Assembly: GCF_900105325.1 (NCBI RefSeq)
Contig: NZ_FNSU01000001.1
Span: 186,001-250,000 of the forward strand
From: Pseudomonas marginalis
GTDB lineage: Bacteria; Pseudomonadota; Gammaproteobacteria; Pseudomonadales; Pseudomonadaceae
DNA length: 64,000 nt
Reading direction: 5' to 3'
Within the stretch, counting starts at the first letter, position 1. Each line of letters begins with the position of its first letter. Below the pieces are notes generated by a model, which had not been told where the DNA came from, did not search any database, and saw nothing but the letters and a program-made list of their open reading frames with translations. A program made the translations under genes and the position numbers. Shown here in pieces: positions 25,572 to 35,205 of this stretch.

Positions 25572-26892
25572 AGAGGTCACCTATTACTGACCAGACAAGG
25601 TGGCCAGCCTGATATTGGGTTTTGATTTCACGCAGGCGTAGGCCTTGACTGGGCGCACCGGATAAAGAGTCCAGTGGGGTAAGCCCGGAGGTGTAACGCA
25701 GTTCGAATAGCTTCCATTGAGGAGGTGGCGGCGGCGGTGGAGCAGGCTGACCAGGAATGGCTGGTTGAACGGGCACAACAACCGGCATCTCTTTCAGGGT
25801 GGGGGTCTGCATGAAGCTATGCAGCCAAGACGATAGGTTTGCCAGCATCACGATCGCTCCTTCAAGCGGTTCATCACCAGCGGCAGGTAAGGAAATGTCG
25901 GACTTCAACGTCGCCGAGTTACCCTCGTCAAAAAAGGCCGGCCGATCAGAAAAGTGGCCTTGAGTTGCCTGTATCAGCTTGTCGGCAGTGCTATTGCCAG
26001 AACGTGTGTAAGAGGACAGGACCTGAGTGCCGTCGCACATGGCACTCGTGAACTGCCATCCCTGAATGGATAGGGGCAACTGATAAATGACGTTGCTGCA
26101 ACCTTCCAAGAAGTCTTCAACAGAGGGACGTTTGGCCCAGGGATGTTCAAGTGCTTGGGGAGGTTGCTCCACACCCGATTCTTTTTGCAGCCTGGCCAAC
26201 TCAGCTAGACGTTGTTGTTCAGCCTGGAACGCTGCCTCCTTAGCTATTTGCTCCTGATGGCTCTGCCATTGCGCCCAGCCAATGACGCCGACTGCGATCA
26301 GCGCTGCAAGAATCGAGATCTGCACCAGCTCGGTCTTGGAGAGTCCAAATACGAGCGGTCGAAGTCGATATTCACGTTTGAGTTTCTCGGGCTGGAGCAG
26401 ATCCTCGACGTCCAGAGGATGCCCGCCCATTTCAAACTCTGGAGGGAGGTACTCATGGCTGAATTGAATGCCGCGACTGCGTTGTTGCACGACCCTGCGC
26501 CGCACCTCGGCGCCTGTACCGATCATGTCACAGCCTGAAATCACACCACCTTGGTACACCGCAACCAAGGCGTACTGGTCAAGATCCGGGGCCGTCTGCC
26601 AGGCCGCAATCCACGAATCACCCAACTGTCCAGCCAGGGTCGCTGCAAGCGAATACATGCCCTTGGTGACGCTGTCACTGTGCGCTACAAAACCTGCCTG
26701 AATGATCGCCGGCGTTCTACGAATAGCTACAATGTCTAGCTGGTGTTCACGCCCATATTGACGCGCTTCTTTCATGTGACCGGTGACGCTGCCCAACGGA
26801 TGCCAGCGCAGACCAGTGACAAACGATTTTCCTCTGTGCTGCAGTACCTGGACGCGAGGAGAGCGCGGGCTTTTAGACACTTCCGAAACCAT
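25561..26892 (-). CDS. pilO: Pilus biogenesis protein PilO
   Basis: 443 residues. The cytoplasmic N-domain (~200 residues, with GLRWHPLGSVTGHMKEARQY) precedes one membrane helix (LVQISILAALIAVGVIGWAQ). The rest is a periplasmic coiled and globular domain with a proline run near 385 (PGQPAPPPPPPPQWKLF). It matches the PilO2 family of type IVb pili, a bitopic inner-membrane alignment protein. It lies between pilN and pilP, with a 3-bp gap to pilN. Confidence 0.85.
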   Translation of the reverse strand: MVSEVSKSPRSPRVQVLQHRGKSFVTGLRWHPLGSVTGHMKEARQYGREHQLDIVAIRRTPAIIQAGFVAHSDSVTKGMYSLAATLAGQLGDSWIAAWQTAPDLDQYALVAVYQGGVISGCDMIGTGAEVRRRVVQQRSRGIQFSHEYLPPEFEMGGHPLDVEDLLQPEKLKREYRLRPLVFGLSKTELVQISILAALIAVGVIGWAQWQSHQEQIAKEAAFQAEQQRLAELARLQKESGVEQPPQALEHPWAKRPSVEDFLEGCSNVIYQLPLSIQGWQFTSAMCDGTQVLSSYTRSGNSTADKLIQATQGHFSDRPAFFDEGNSATLKSDISLPAAGDEPLEGAIVMLANLSSWLHSFMQTPTLKEMPVVVPVQPAIPGQPAPPPPPPPQWKLFELRYTSGLTPLDSLSGAPSQGLRLREIKTQYQAGHLVWSVIGDLYAK

Positions 26893-26895
26893 GGC

Positions 26896-28707
26896 TTACC
26901 CCTTAAAACCTGCGCAATGCAGTACTGGGCTAGGGCAAGAACCCCATGGATCATTGGCAGCCGGTAAATTCAGGGTGCTAGGGCTTGCGGAGTCGTTATC
27001 GACAACAGGTGTAATCAGCACGACCAGCACGTTATGGTCTGTGCTGCGAATTCGACTGCCACCTAAACCGAAGAACCCTGGGTCACCTACACCTGACTTG
27101 GTTGCGTTTTCGCTGTTCTCCTCGAAACCGGTCAACACCAGTGTTTGACCGCTGCGTAGTCGAACTTTGGGAGAGAGGTTCCTGGTGTCGTAATCGACTG
27201 TCTGAACGCTGGAGCCGTTGCTGGTGAAGGGGGTGAAGGTGGGTCTGCTGCTCATGCTCAAAGTGATCATCAGCAGCAGGTTGTCCTGGTCGATAATTCG
27301 AGGTAGCAACATCATGTTGAACCCGCTGGTGATAGTCGCGGGAGTCAGTGATGTGGACGATCCGACGGAGGCCGTTGTGGTTGTGGAACTCGATGCAATA
27401 TAGCTTTGCACGTTCCCGACCTGGATAGGGGCAGGCTGTAAATTCAAAGTTGTGACCGAGGGCGACCGGACATTTGAGACGCGGTACTGTTCGGAAAGGG
27501 CTTTAATAATCAGATTGGAACCAGCCCAGGGAGAGTTTGAAGTATCTAAAACATTGAACGAGCTCGAGACCGCATTGGTGCTAACTCCCGTGGTGGCATT
27601 TTTTAGGGAAAAGCCCCACTTGCTGCTCAGATTGGTGTAAACCGCCGACCAATCCAGGCCTGTTTGATCCTTGTCAGAGAGGGTCACCTCAAAGACTTTG
27701 ACATTGAACAGAACCTGGCGCGTGATGCTGCGGTTGATCGAGTTCAAGTATCTCGAAACGTTGGAAAGAACCTCTGGACGATCACTCACCGTCAAGGTGC
27801 CAGTGGATCGAGAAAGGAACATCCGACCTGGTGGTTGCTGGCTCAGCATTGCCTTGACGTTCTTTTCGATATCCCCGATCAGTGATGTTTTGATTGAGAC
27901 AGTGGTGCTTTGGTTACTGCCGGACTCACCCGACGCACCTGATGACGAAGATCCTCCACCACCACCTGAGCTCCCACTGCCAGATGAGGTCAGCAAGCCC
28001 GACTTCACCGTGCTTTCAATGACCTGGTCATCGCCAAACGCCCAAACATCGAACGTCTTGGTGTCGAAGTAAGTGATATGCACGCTGCGGTCGTCGGAAG
28101 AATAGCTCCACGCTAAGCCTAACTGAGCGGTCGATTGATTAAGCAGTCCTGACAGCTTGCCGCTGTACTTGATAGGGAATGTGCTGGGAGCAATTTGTCC
28201 GACCATATTCATGGAGCGTGCATTGCCCGGCACGTTGCCAATAACACCAGCAGGCATGAAGTTGGACAGGTTGTCGGGTTGATTCATACTCGGGGGAGCG
28301 GTTGGGCCTTGGTTCCCTTGTGTTGCACTGGTAAGGACGCTTGGATCGATGGCATCAGGCGCTACGATGACGGGAACGCCGCACTCGCTGGTGATGTAAC
28401 GCGCAATCTCTGCGATTCCAACGTTATAAGCAGGGCGATAGGTGATGTCGCAATCCATGGTCAGCGGTAACCCACGCTTGGTAACCATCGGTTGTTTTGA
28501 GACCCAGGGTTTGTCGCTGAACACCACCGTAGCGCGCGCGGGCTCTTGCTGCTGATTTCTCAGAAACCGGCTGTATTGCGAGGCGGTCGCCGCATCATTT
28601 TCTGCGCGACTGGCGGACTCATTCACTCGCTGAACAGAGCAGGAACACACTAGAGCCACAATGAGCGATATTGCTGTGCCTCGGATCCAGAGACGCGCAG
28701 TCATCAT
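26896..28707 (-). CDS. pilN: Secretin-type lipoprotein PilN
   Basis: 603 residues. The signal peptide ends in a lipobox (ALVCS/C), giving an outer-membrane lipoprotein. An N-domain (ITSECGVPVIVAPDAIDPS), a serine- and glycine-rich segment (about residues 240-268), and a C-terminal secretin domain (RQVLFNVKVFEVTLSDKDQT, then SPKVRLRSGQTLVLTGFEE) are in the usual order. It forms the outer-membrane channel for the thin pilus. Its start overlaps the end of pilL by 4 bp. Confidence 0.9.
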   Translation of the reverse strand: MMTARLWIRGTAISLIVALVCSCSVQRVNESASRAENDAATASQYSRFLRNQQQEPARATVVFSDKPWVSKQPMVTKRGLPLTMDCDITYRPAYNVGIAEIARYITSECGVPVIVAPDAIDPSVLTSATQGNQGPTAPPSMNQPDNLSNFMPAGVIGNVPGNARSMNMVGQIAPSTFPIKYSGKLSGLLNQSTAQLGLAWSYSSDDRSVHITYFDTKTFDVWAFGDDQVIESTVKSGLLTSSGSGSSGGGGGSSSSGASGESGSNQSTTVSIKTSLIGDIEKNVKAMLSQQPPGRMFLSRSTGTLTVSDRPEVLSNVSRYLNSINRSITRQVLFNVKVFEVTLSDKDQTGLDWSAVYTNLSSKWGFSLKNATTGVSTNAVSSSFNVLDTSNSPWAGSNLIIKALSEQYRVSNVRSPSVTTLNLQPAPIQVGNVQSYIASSSTTTTASVGSSTSLTPATITSGFNMMLLPRIIDQDNLLLMITLSMSSRPTFTPFTSNGSSVQTVDYDTRNLSPKVRLRSGQTLVLTGFEENSENATKSGVGDPGFFGLGGSRIRSTDHNVLVVLITPVVDNDSASPSTLNLPAANDPWGSCPSPVLHCAGFKG

Positions 28708-29852
28708 TTTTTCCTCTCTGCAATGTAAATCAGCATCTGTGATGAACTGCCGTCGACCACAAAGGACCGTGGGGCCGAGTCATAAAGCGGGAAAATTTCT
28801 CTTATGGCCTCTTCGAAGCTGCCCTCGAATCGAAGTGGTGCGTCAATTGGGTAATCAAGATCATCGGTCTGCCAGATCAGTCGCCAGTGCGCTTTTTCAG
28901 CCCAGCCTTCTACGGTTTGACGAAGTGATGATCCAGTTGAAGCCGTCCATATCTGGGCCAGCGGCTTGGCCGCGGCGGTGGCTGCAATAGCTGGAGTAAC
29001 CGTAATGGGTGCAGCGATGGCTGGAGTCGCGGGAGTCGACGCTGCAGCGGACTTGGTACTCGAACTACTGGACTTGCTCGAGGCAGAACTGGGCGCCGGC
29101 AAGGCAGGCGTTTGTTTCGTTGCGCCCTCCTTGGGGATCACAGCAGGAGAGGGCATCGGTTTGGAGGAGGATGTATTGGTTACAGATGCAGAGACCGTCG
29201 TGTTCTTTGTGAATGGCGTTGTTTGCGGTACAGCGGCGATTACTACTTGGCCGGCTGAATCATTGCTGACTGTGGTTGCGGCAACGGTTTGAGCTGTGGA
29301 GTGCGCATTGAGTTGAGCAACCTGCGTCGATGCAGGCCGTGAAGAGTCAGGGAGCTGATAACCAGGGCGTAGCACGTAGCAAACCTGACGGTTGACCTCG
29401 TCGACCTTCACCTGCCAGGCCGGACCCGCGAGCACTTGTAGGGTGTTGCGTAGTGTCATTGGGCCGAGTTTGTACTGAGCTGCTGGCAGTGGCCGGGTGT
29501 AAAGGATGTTGACGTGCCCAGTGTCTGCCGAGCAAAGCGTATAACCTGATCGATCCACTACGTATTGCATTGCATCGTGCACATTTGGGTGCATGTTGGC
29601 AGGGATGCTGATGTCGATAATCTGGGCCATCAGGTCACGTTGGCCAGAATCTGGCAAGGTACTGACCAGGGTGTAGCGGCCATAGCGCACTACCGGTTCT
29701 TTTTCAGGTACGGCGCCGCTAGGGTAGAGGTCTGGCGCCAACATGTCCGGATTGCGACTGCTGTCGAAAGCGGGCTTGGGTGTCTGTGCCGTTTGGGTCG
29801 TGCAACTTGCGATTAACGCGAGCAGCGAGAGCGTGGTGACGTGCCTGATCAT
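28704..29852 (-). CDS. pilL: Pilus lipoprotein PilL with TcpQ-like domain
   Basis: 382 residues. The lipobox is ALIAS/C at residue 17. The N-terminal half matches the PFGI-1-class PilL (RYTLVSTLPDSGQRDLMAQI, VVDRSGYTLCSADTGHVNIL). A long Ser/Thr/Ala/Pro-rich linker (about 185-285) leads to a C-terminal TcpQ-type domain (SSLRQTVEGWAEKAHWRLIW, FEGSFEEAIREIFPLYDSAP). TcpQ-like proteins assist secretin assembly. It is the first gene of the pil operon. Confidence 0.85.
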   Translation of the reverse strand: MIRHVTTLSLLALIASCTTQTAQTPKPAFDSSRNPDMLAPDLYPSGAVPEKEPVVRYGRYTLVSTLPDSGQRDLMAQIIDISIPANMHPNVHDAMQYVVDRSGYTLCSADTGHVNILYTRPLPAAQYKLGPMTLRNTLQVLAGPAWQVKVDEVNRQVCYVLRPGYQLPDSSRPASTQVAQLNAHSTAQTVAATTVSNDSAGQVVIAAVPQTTPFTKNTTVSASVTNTSSSKPMPSPAVIPKEGATKQTPALPAPSSASSKSSSSSTKSAAASTPATPAIAAPITVTPAIAATAAAKPLAQIWTASTGSSLRQTVEGWAEKAHWRLIWQTDDLDYPIDAPLRFEGSFEEAIREIFPLYDSAPRSFVVDGSSSQMLIYIAERKK

Positions 29853-30002
29853 GTGCCGAGAGGCCCCCTTTGATGATGGAGGGCACGGTGGCAGGCAGCT
29901 AGCTAGGATGCAGCAGTAAATAGATTATTCGGCTTGGGAGGATTTATTGATGTTGATTCTGATAGCACATCAGTAATTTTTGCCAGCGATCTAAAGTAAC
30001 AA

Positions 30003-30028
30003 AAAGCCCACTCATTTGAGTGGGCTTG
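30003..30028 (-). terminator. Terminator after the toxin-antitoxin pair
   Basis: GCCCACTCA-AA-TGAGTGGGC followed by TTTTTG on the minus strand, just beyond the stop of the antitoxin-like gene. It insulates the pil operon from the upstream unit. Confidence 0.85.
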
Positions 30029-30041
30029 ATAAGGAGGAAAC

Positions 30042-30458
30042 TCACTTCTGTCGTGATTTAGGCTGAGTCTTTTCAGCCTCGACACGCGAGACTTTAACGA
30101 TTAAGCCGCCTCTCAAGCGAGCTGATGCAAATGTATAATCTTTTAATACCTGCATAGCAACGCGCTCAAAAACAGAGGCGTCAAGAAACTCGAGTGAACG
30201 AAATTTAAAGTCTTTCGAATCCAGCTTGAGCGCACCCTTGGTTTTCTGTTTTTCTCCACCGCCACCCTGAATTACGCTTAAAGATGCCTTCACCTTCTGG
30301 CGATGCTGTTCTGATTGGTACGTTTTCATCTCATCAGCATCTTCAAAGCTGATACTTTCGCAAGCGTCTACTGACTCGCCACGGTCAAGCTGGTGAGCAA
30401 GCGAATTCATACGGGCGAAAAAATCCGTTTGGGATTCGTGCCTGATGATTTTCTTCAT
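30042..30458 (-). CDS. TumA-like antitoxin candidate
   Basis: 138 residues from MKKIIRHESQTDFFARMNSL; the start ATGA overlaps the toxin stop. The N-terminal segment (FFARMNSLAHQLDRGESVDA then SISFEDADEM) is the pattern found in regulators paired with DUF6516/TumE toxins. The C-terminal part (KFRSLEFLDASVFERVAMQV) is helical, probably DNA-binding or dimerising. Gene order toxin-antitoxin and the tight overlap suggest translational coupling. The family assignment is by pattern and should be taken with care. Confidence 0.55.
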   Translation of the reverse strand: MKKIIRHESQTDFFARMNSLAHQLDRGESVDACESISFEDADEMKTYQSEQHRQKVKASLSVIQGGGGEKQKTKGALKLDSKDFKFRSLEFLDASVFERVAMQVLKDYTFASARLRGGLIVKVSRVEAEKTQPKSRQK

Positions 30459-30793
30459 TTGCTTTTCCTCTTGGCCAGATGTTGGTGCCATTGGTCTTCG
30501 AACAGCTTCATGGTTTTTGCAAAAGACTCAAACTCGACGGGGATATATTGGCCCATGACATGTTTATGATGCTCGCCATGTGCATTGTCAAATCCGATGA
30601 CTCGGCCATTATCCACGGAGCAGATTGAGTCATTGATGTAGGCCATGCTGTAAGTGACAACCTCACCAGTGGCCTCATTGATCAGGTATTCGATTCGCAG
30701 CTGACCATTACCTTTTTTTTGAGGAATGATATCCGTATGCGAAATTTTCTTGAGGATAGGTTCCTTCCTCTTGACGCCTTTCTTAGCTGCCAT
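30455..30793 (-). CDS. TumE/DUF6516-like toxin candidate
   Basis: 112 residues from MAAKKGVKRKEPILKKISHT; an upstream ATG at 30853 is an alternative. The core (IEYLINEATGEVVTYSMAYI, GFDNAHGEHHKHVMGQYIPV, FAKTMKLFEDQWHQHL) has the DUF6516 features: a beta-rich start, a D-N-x-x-G-x-x-H-x-H motif, and a C-terminal helix. The biochemical action of this family is not established. As part of a TA pair it would help keep the ICE from being lost. Confidence 0.6.
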   Translation of the reverse strand: MAAKKGVKRKEPILKKISHTDIIPQKKGNGQLRIEYLINEATGEVVTYSMAYINDSICSVDNGRVIGFDNAHGEHHKHVMGQYIPVEFESFAKTMKLFEDQWHQHLAKRKSK

Positions 30794-30860
30794 TATAGAC
30801 CTAATAGCCTCTTCAATGAAGTCAGGACTGCGATTCGGTAGGTGTGCCATCATATAGCAA

Positions 30861-32816
30861 TTACAGATGTGCCGAAAGCTCCGCCCTGTTAGCTGTAGCA
30901 AGGTCCGGTTCAATCAAATCCTGAGTTAACTGACGCTTATCGAGCAGCATTTGCCAGAGCATCTGGTCGATGGTGTTTTCCACAAGCGGGATTTTCACCA
31001 CGACCATGCGCAACTGACCGTTTCGATAGGCTCTGTCCTCTGCCTGGTCTTGCAATCCTGGTGTCCATGGCAGCCCCAAAAACATGACGTAGTTGGCGGC
31101 TGTGAGGTTGTTGCCGGTGCCAGCAGCAGATGTCGTAGCGGCAAATACACGGGTGTCAGGATCGCTTTGGAATTTGTCGATCGCTTTCTGCCGCTTGCCT
31201 ACCGAGTCACTGCCGACAACCGTAACGCACCCGTACTCTGCTTGCTCACACCGAGAGCGCAATGTTCCTACCGTGTCCTTGAACTCACAGAACAAGATAA
31301 CTTTGTCCTCCGCGTCCAGTTCGCACAGCAGATCCATAACGACGCGAACCTTCACCTGCTCAAGTAATTGACGCAGTGATCCCAGCCTGGCGAGGCTAGG
31401 TCTATCTTCTAGGCGAATCTGATCGTATTGCTTGCGTTCTTCAATGGTGAGTTCAACGGGTAACGTTTGCCGCTGTTTGCCTTTAAGTCCTGGTAAAACA
31501 TCCTTGCGTCGACGCAGCATCCAATCGCCAATCGCATCGCGAAGATTCTTGCGAAAATCCGGACTGCCAGCGAACTGTTCGCAGAACTCTTTAAGGGGCA
31601 GCTTTCCGACAGGATGACCGGACAGGCGCAGCAGCGTATGAAGTTCTGATTCTCGATTGAGTACCGGGGTACCCGTCAGCAGGTATCGATTCGGCACCTT
31701 GGCAGCAATATCGAAGCCATGACGTGTCCACGCAGCGGTAGGCTCTTTCAGGCGGTGAGCTTCATCGATGATCATTACCTCAAATTGGCCTGCATGCAGG
31801 ACAAAATCGCCCAGGCGTTCGTAGTTGGTGATAATCCACTGAGAAGATGGATCATAGACCTGCTGACCGATTGTGGCGTTGGGATACACCATCTGGATCT
31901 CGCGTTGCCAGTTGATGATCAACGTCGACAAGGTGATGACCAAGATAGGTCTATCAGAGGCTCTGACAGCAGCTGCAATGATTGCCTGGCGTGTTTTGCC
32001 AAGCCCCATATCATCCGCGAGTAAGGCGCTGGTTCGCTGTAACAGGTGCCGAATGCCCGCCGGTTGATGGTCCAGTAAAGAATATCCAGCCAAGGCCTGA
32101 TTGATTTGCTCGGTGGTGAACTCGGTGCGCTCGATGGAGGGCACGGCCGCGAGATACACATCGGTTGAGGTGCTGTCATCAGTCGCTTGTACTGAACGTT
32201 CTTGGGGAGGTCCTCCAAGACTGATACGCGTGATTTCATCAGCAGGAACAATGGATCCATCAGTCAGCAGTTCCTGCATGGTGTCCAGGATCTCGAACTG
32301 ATCCTCTGACACACCAAGTTCAAGAATCAGGTTGCTTCGCACCAACTCCGCACCGGCATCGATGCGCCATGATTTGGAGTGCCCGAGGAACACGCCGTGC
32401 ATACGCCGAGCAACTGCCACTAAGCCTGGGTGGTAGTCACCCGATAGTAGGATCCCCCCATGAACCAGCGGAGCGATTCGAAAGGTCAGCCCCCAAGTGA
32501 ATGCCTGCCGATCTGGGACTTTCTGTGCGGCTGTGATTTTATGTGAAAACGTCTCCCAGCTTTCGTTGAAGCGGTTCTCGCACAACTCGATTAAACGGTG
32601 AAAGAGCACATCCAGGTCATCCAGCAACTTGCCTTTAGGCAAGCGCCAATAGCGATGCTGGGGATGCTCGGCACGTCGGATGTAGAAACCATCACGTTCG
32701 AGAAACAGCCGATTGGCTCCGTCGACGTACTGCAACAAAATGCCGAAGTCATAGCCGTCAAAAATGACCTTTTCGACTAGGTCCTGCCGGCGATTCATGA
32801 GGCGCGGACGGCTCAT
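30861..32816 (-). CDS. SNF2-family helicase-like ATPase
   Basis: 651 residues from MSRPRLMNRRQDLVEKVIFD; the start overlaps the stop of the PcfJ-like gene (ATGA). An N-terminal ~250-residue region of unknown fold comes first. Walker A is ALLADDMGLGKTRQAIIAA, motif II VMIIDEAHRLKE, motif III YLLTGTPVLNRES, and the C-lobe has KVILFCEFKDTVGTL and the final arginine motif QAEDRAYRNGQ. SMARCAL1/HepA-type annealing helicases have the same core. It is one of two helicases of the ICE; its role in element processing is unknown. Confidence 0.85.
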   Translation of the reverse strand: MSRPRLMNRRQDLVEKVIFDGYDFGILLQYVDGANRLFLERDGFYIRRAEHPQHRYWRLPKGKLLDDLDVLFHRLIELCENRFNESWETFSHKITAAQKVPDRQAFTWGLTFRIAPLVHGGILLSGDYHPGLVAVARRMHGVFLGHSKSWRIDAGAELVRSNLILELGVSEDQFEILDTMQELLTDGSIVPADEITRISLGGPPQERSVQATDDSTSTDVYLAAVPSIERTEFTTEQINQALAGYSLLDHQPAGIRHLLQRTSALLADDMGLGKTRQAIIAAAVRASDRPILVITLSTLIINWQREIQMVYPNATIGQQVYDPSSQWIITNYERLGDFVLHAGQFEVMIIDEAHRLKEPTAAWTRHGFDIAAKVPNRYLLTGTPVLNRESELHTLLRLSGHPVGKLPLKEFCEQFAGSPDFRKNLRDAIGDWMLRRRKDVLPGLKGKQRQTLPVELTIEERKQYDQIRLEDRPSLARLGSLRQLLEQVKVRVVMDLLCELDAEDKVILFCEFKDTVGTLRSRCEQAEYGCVTVVGSDSVGKRQKAIDKFQSDPDTRVFAATTSAAGTGNNLTAANYVMFLGLPWTPGLQDQAEDRAYRNGQLRMVVVKIPLVENTIDQMLWQMLLDKRQLTQDLIEPDLATANRAELSAHL

Positions 32817-34693
32817 GTTTTGCTCAGGCGCAGGTTGATCCATTTCGCGCACGCTTGAGCATGCATTTTTTTCCGGTTTCGATTTGTATAGCGAGACATG
32901 GATAGCGTCTGGTCTGGCCATTCCAGGTTGATGGCGAGTTCACCCGATTTGATCTTTGCCCAAAACCATTGATAGGCCCGGTCAACCCTGGATCCAGACT
33001 TAGGTGTACGATTTTTATGGCCTCTCAGTTGTATCGTCACCAGGTGTTTGGGAGTCAATTTTGCTAGCGTTTCGCCCCATGCGCTCTCATCCATTTGGAT
33101 TTCGGCAGAGGCCAACGATTTCCCGTTTTCGCGAACCGACATAAGACGGCAGTTGCCCCGATAAGCGCTGTAGTCGTAACCATCAATGCAATGCCCCAGC
33201 GCTCGATGTTCCTCATAAAGATCGGCTGGGCATTTCAGCTCGACAATTTGCAGCCCATTCGGGCTTACGAGAAGTGTGTCGTTTGAATTAAGCAGCGTCC
33301 TCCAGGGTGTTAAAGAGTCTGTTTTGGTTTGGGGATCTGCGGCATCAAGAGCTTCACGTATGTCTATCATTGCGAGGTGAAAGCCATCCACCAAGCTGGC
33401 GATCTGGTGATAGGTGGCAGTACCAATGAAGCTTTTGAGTTTTTGCAGTGCTTCACAGGCATTAGGTCCGTAGCTCTCATCTATGTTGTTGAAGAGCTCG
33501 TTCAGGTCTCGCAAGTCGTCGGCGATTTTGGACCAACTGGGATCCGACCAATCAGTTGGACACCCCGACAGCAGCCTGTTCCAGTCCTGCGTTTGCTCCC
33601 GCAGTTGATACGGAATTTTATCCAACAAGGCGAAGAATGTGATCCAGTGCGCTTTTTTAAGGGGACGTCGATTGCCCAGTGAAGCTCCTAGCAGCAGTCG
33701 ATGCCAGGGCCGTTCAGGCCCCTCACGATTGATACGGGTCAATGCACTGCCGGTATCGAATACCCGTTGTTGCCCTAAGTAGCGCACTGCAGTACGCGGC
33801 GTCTGTAGCAGCCACGCCAGCGTGTCGGTAAGCGGAAGGCCTACATCTGCAATGCGACCGATTAGGCACTCATGCGCGATGATCAAAGAGCCATCTCCGC
33901 TCCAGTTTGGGCGGCATTCTTGAAGGTCGTCCCATGGGCAGGTCATGTATACCTGCTGCTGCTCATCCCACGGCCACGGCCATTGATCAACCAGTACCAG
34001 AAGTGGAATCAGTACCGGTTGGGCTTTCAGGGCCTGCATGCGGCGTTTGCGGTCGCCTTGAGCCAGCCAGTTATAGAGCTTGGGGGAGGGGCATTGCGCT
34101 GAACGGATGGCGAACAGTAATTCCTGTTCCAGGCACCGGCAAAACTGCTTCAGCGTGCTGCCAATCTGCTTCAGGTAAAAACGGTTTCGAGGAGAGAAGT
34201 ACCGATTGTTGCTCACCGTCGAATCGTAGCCTCTGCGATTAAAGCCTCCTAGATCTTCAATCGATAGGGCTTGCGCCCTTTCTCCAGCCGACTTGCAGAA
34301 GGAGGTCAGCAGAACGTCTGCATACCAACGTTTTTCAAACCTGAGCAGCAGCTGCTGGGCCACCAATACGGTGGTTTTTTTCTTGTGGACGCGGTCCTTG
34401 CTGGTGATTTTGCAGGCCTTCACCTGATAACCATCGAAGTACTGGAGGTGGTCGCCGATTCTGGCCAAAACTGGTCGTGTTTGATCACTTGTTGAAGGCA
34501 GGGTGATGCACCAGCACCGCGTGTGTGCGGTTGAACCCAGATAGGTATCGATGAATGAGGTCAGTTGGTAGGGCGGTACGTTAAAATGCAAAGCCCAGGT
34601 CTGGGCAACTTCAATTTGCCGGTCTGAGAACTTCTGGAGCTTCGGCGCTAAGATGCGCAGTCCCAACACCGATTGTCTCTTCTGTACGCTCAC
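32813..34693 (-). CDS. PcfJ-like protein
   Basis: 626 residues from GTG (VSVQKRQSVLGLRILAPKLQ, read as Met). AGGAGG 6 nt upstream decides this start; an ATG 6 nt earlier is out of frame. The C-terminal ~170 residues (PADLYEEHRALGHCIDGYDY, RLMSVRENGKSLASAEIQ, LRGHKNRTPKSGSRVDRAYQ) match the PcfJ domain known from conjugative plasmids of Gram-positive bacteria and from ICEs. The N-terminal part is unassigned. It is the first gene of an operon with the SNF2 helicase and the TA pair. Confidence 0.75.
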   Translation of the reverse strand: MSVQKRQSVLGLRILAPKLQKFSDRQIEVAQTWALHFNVPPYQLTSFIDTYLGSTAHTRCWCITLPSTSDQTRPVLARIGDHLQYFDGYQVKACKITSKDRVHKKKTTVLVAQQLLLRFEKRWYADVLLTSFCKSAGERAQALSIEDLGGFNRRGYDSTVSNNRYFSPRNRFYLKQIGSTLKQFCRCLEQELLFAIRSAQCPSPKLYNWLAQGDRKRRMQALKAQPVLIPLLVLVDQWPWPWDEQQQVYMTCPWDDLQECRPNWSGDGSLIIAHECLIGRIADVGLPLTDTLAWLLQTPRTAVRYLGQQRVFDTGSALTRINREGPERPWHRLLLGASLGNRRPLKKAHWITFFALLDKIPYQLREQTQDWNRLLSGCPTDWSDPSWSKIADDLRDLNELFNNIDESYGPNACEALQKLKSFIGTATYHQIASLVDGFHLAMIDIREALDAADPQTKTDSLTPWRTLLNSNDTLLVSPNGLQIVELKCPADLYEEHRALGHCIDGYDYSAYRGNCRLMSVRENGKSLASAEIQMDESAWGETLAKLTPKHLVTIQLRGHKNRTPKSGSRVDRAYQWFWAKIKSGELAINLEWPDQTLSMSRYTNRNRKKMHAQACAKWINLRLSKT

Positions 34694-34702
34694 CCATGAC
34701 CT

Positions 34703-34722
34703 CCTCTGCGATTTCGCAGAGG
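34703..34722. promoter_or_regulatory. Palindrome covering the PcfJ ribosome-binding region
   Basis: CCTCTGCGA-TT-TCGCAGAGG is a perfect inverted repeat. On the minus strand its last bases merge with the AGGAGG ribosome-binding site of the PcfJ-like gene, so an RNA hairpin could control translation; a repressor operator is the alternative. Confidence 0.5.
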
Positions 34723-34887
34723 AATGTCAGGTATAGGGCGGGCGGGCTTCCAGGGTTAATGCGTAACGGCGTTGACGGTGATTTATATGTAAGCGGATGG
34801 CGAACACACCTACCGAACTCCAGTATTTAGGGCGATGGTGTCCGCGTATTTTAAGCGGACGCGATCACCCTTATCGCCAGGATTTCC

Positions 34888-35205
34888 ATGCGCCAACGCA
34901 GCTCTTACCCCAAACCATTTAAAGCCCAGGTCGTCCAGGAATGCTTGCAACCTGGAGCGACGATTTCCAGCGTAGCCATCCATCACGGCATCAACGCCAA
35001 CGTGATCCGCAAGTGGCTACCGATTTACCGGGATCAATCACCCGCAACTCTGCCGGCCTTCATCCCCGTACAAGCTGCACCCAAGCGCGCAACAGAAGAG
35101 ACGGTGATCATCTCACTGGTTCTGGGCGATAAATCCGTCACCGTAAAATGGCCAGCCTCAGATCCGGACGGCTGCGCGTGTTTTATCCGTGGCCTGGCCC
35201 AATGA
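34888..35205 (+). CDS. tnpA: IS66 TnpA (Orf1)
   Basis: 105 residues starting MRQRSSYPKPFKAQVVQECL with a helix-turn-helix (ISSVAIHHGINANVIRKWLP) typical of IS66/IS3 Orf1 proteins. It binds the element's ends. The stop overlaps the start of tnpB (ATGA), so the two are translationally coupled. Confidence 0.9.
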   Translation: MRQRSSYPKPFKAQVVQECLQPGATISSVAIHHGINANVIRKWLPIYRDQSPATLPAFIPVQAAPKRATEETVIISLVLGDKSVTVKWPASDPDGCACFIRGLAQ

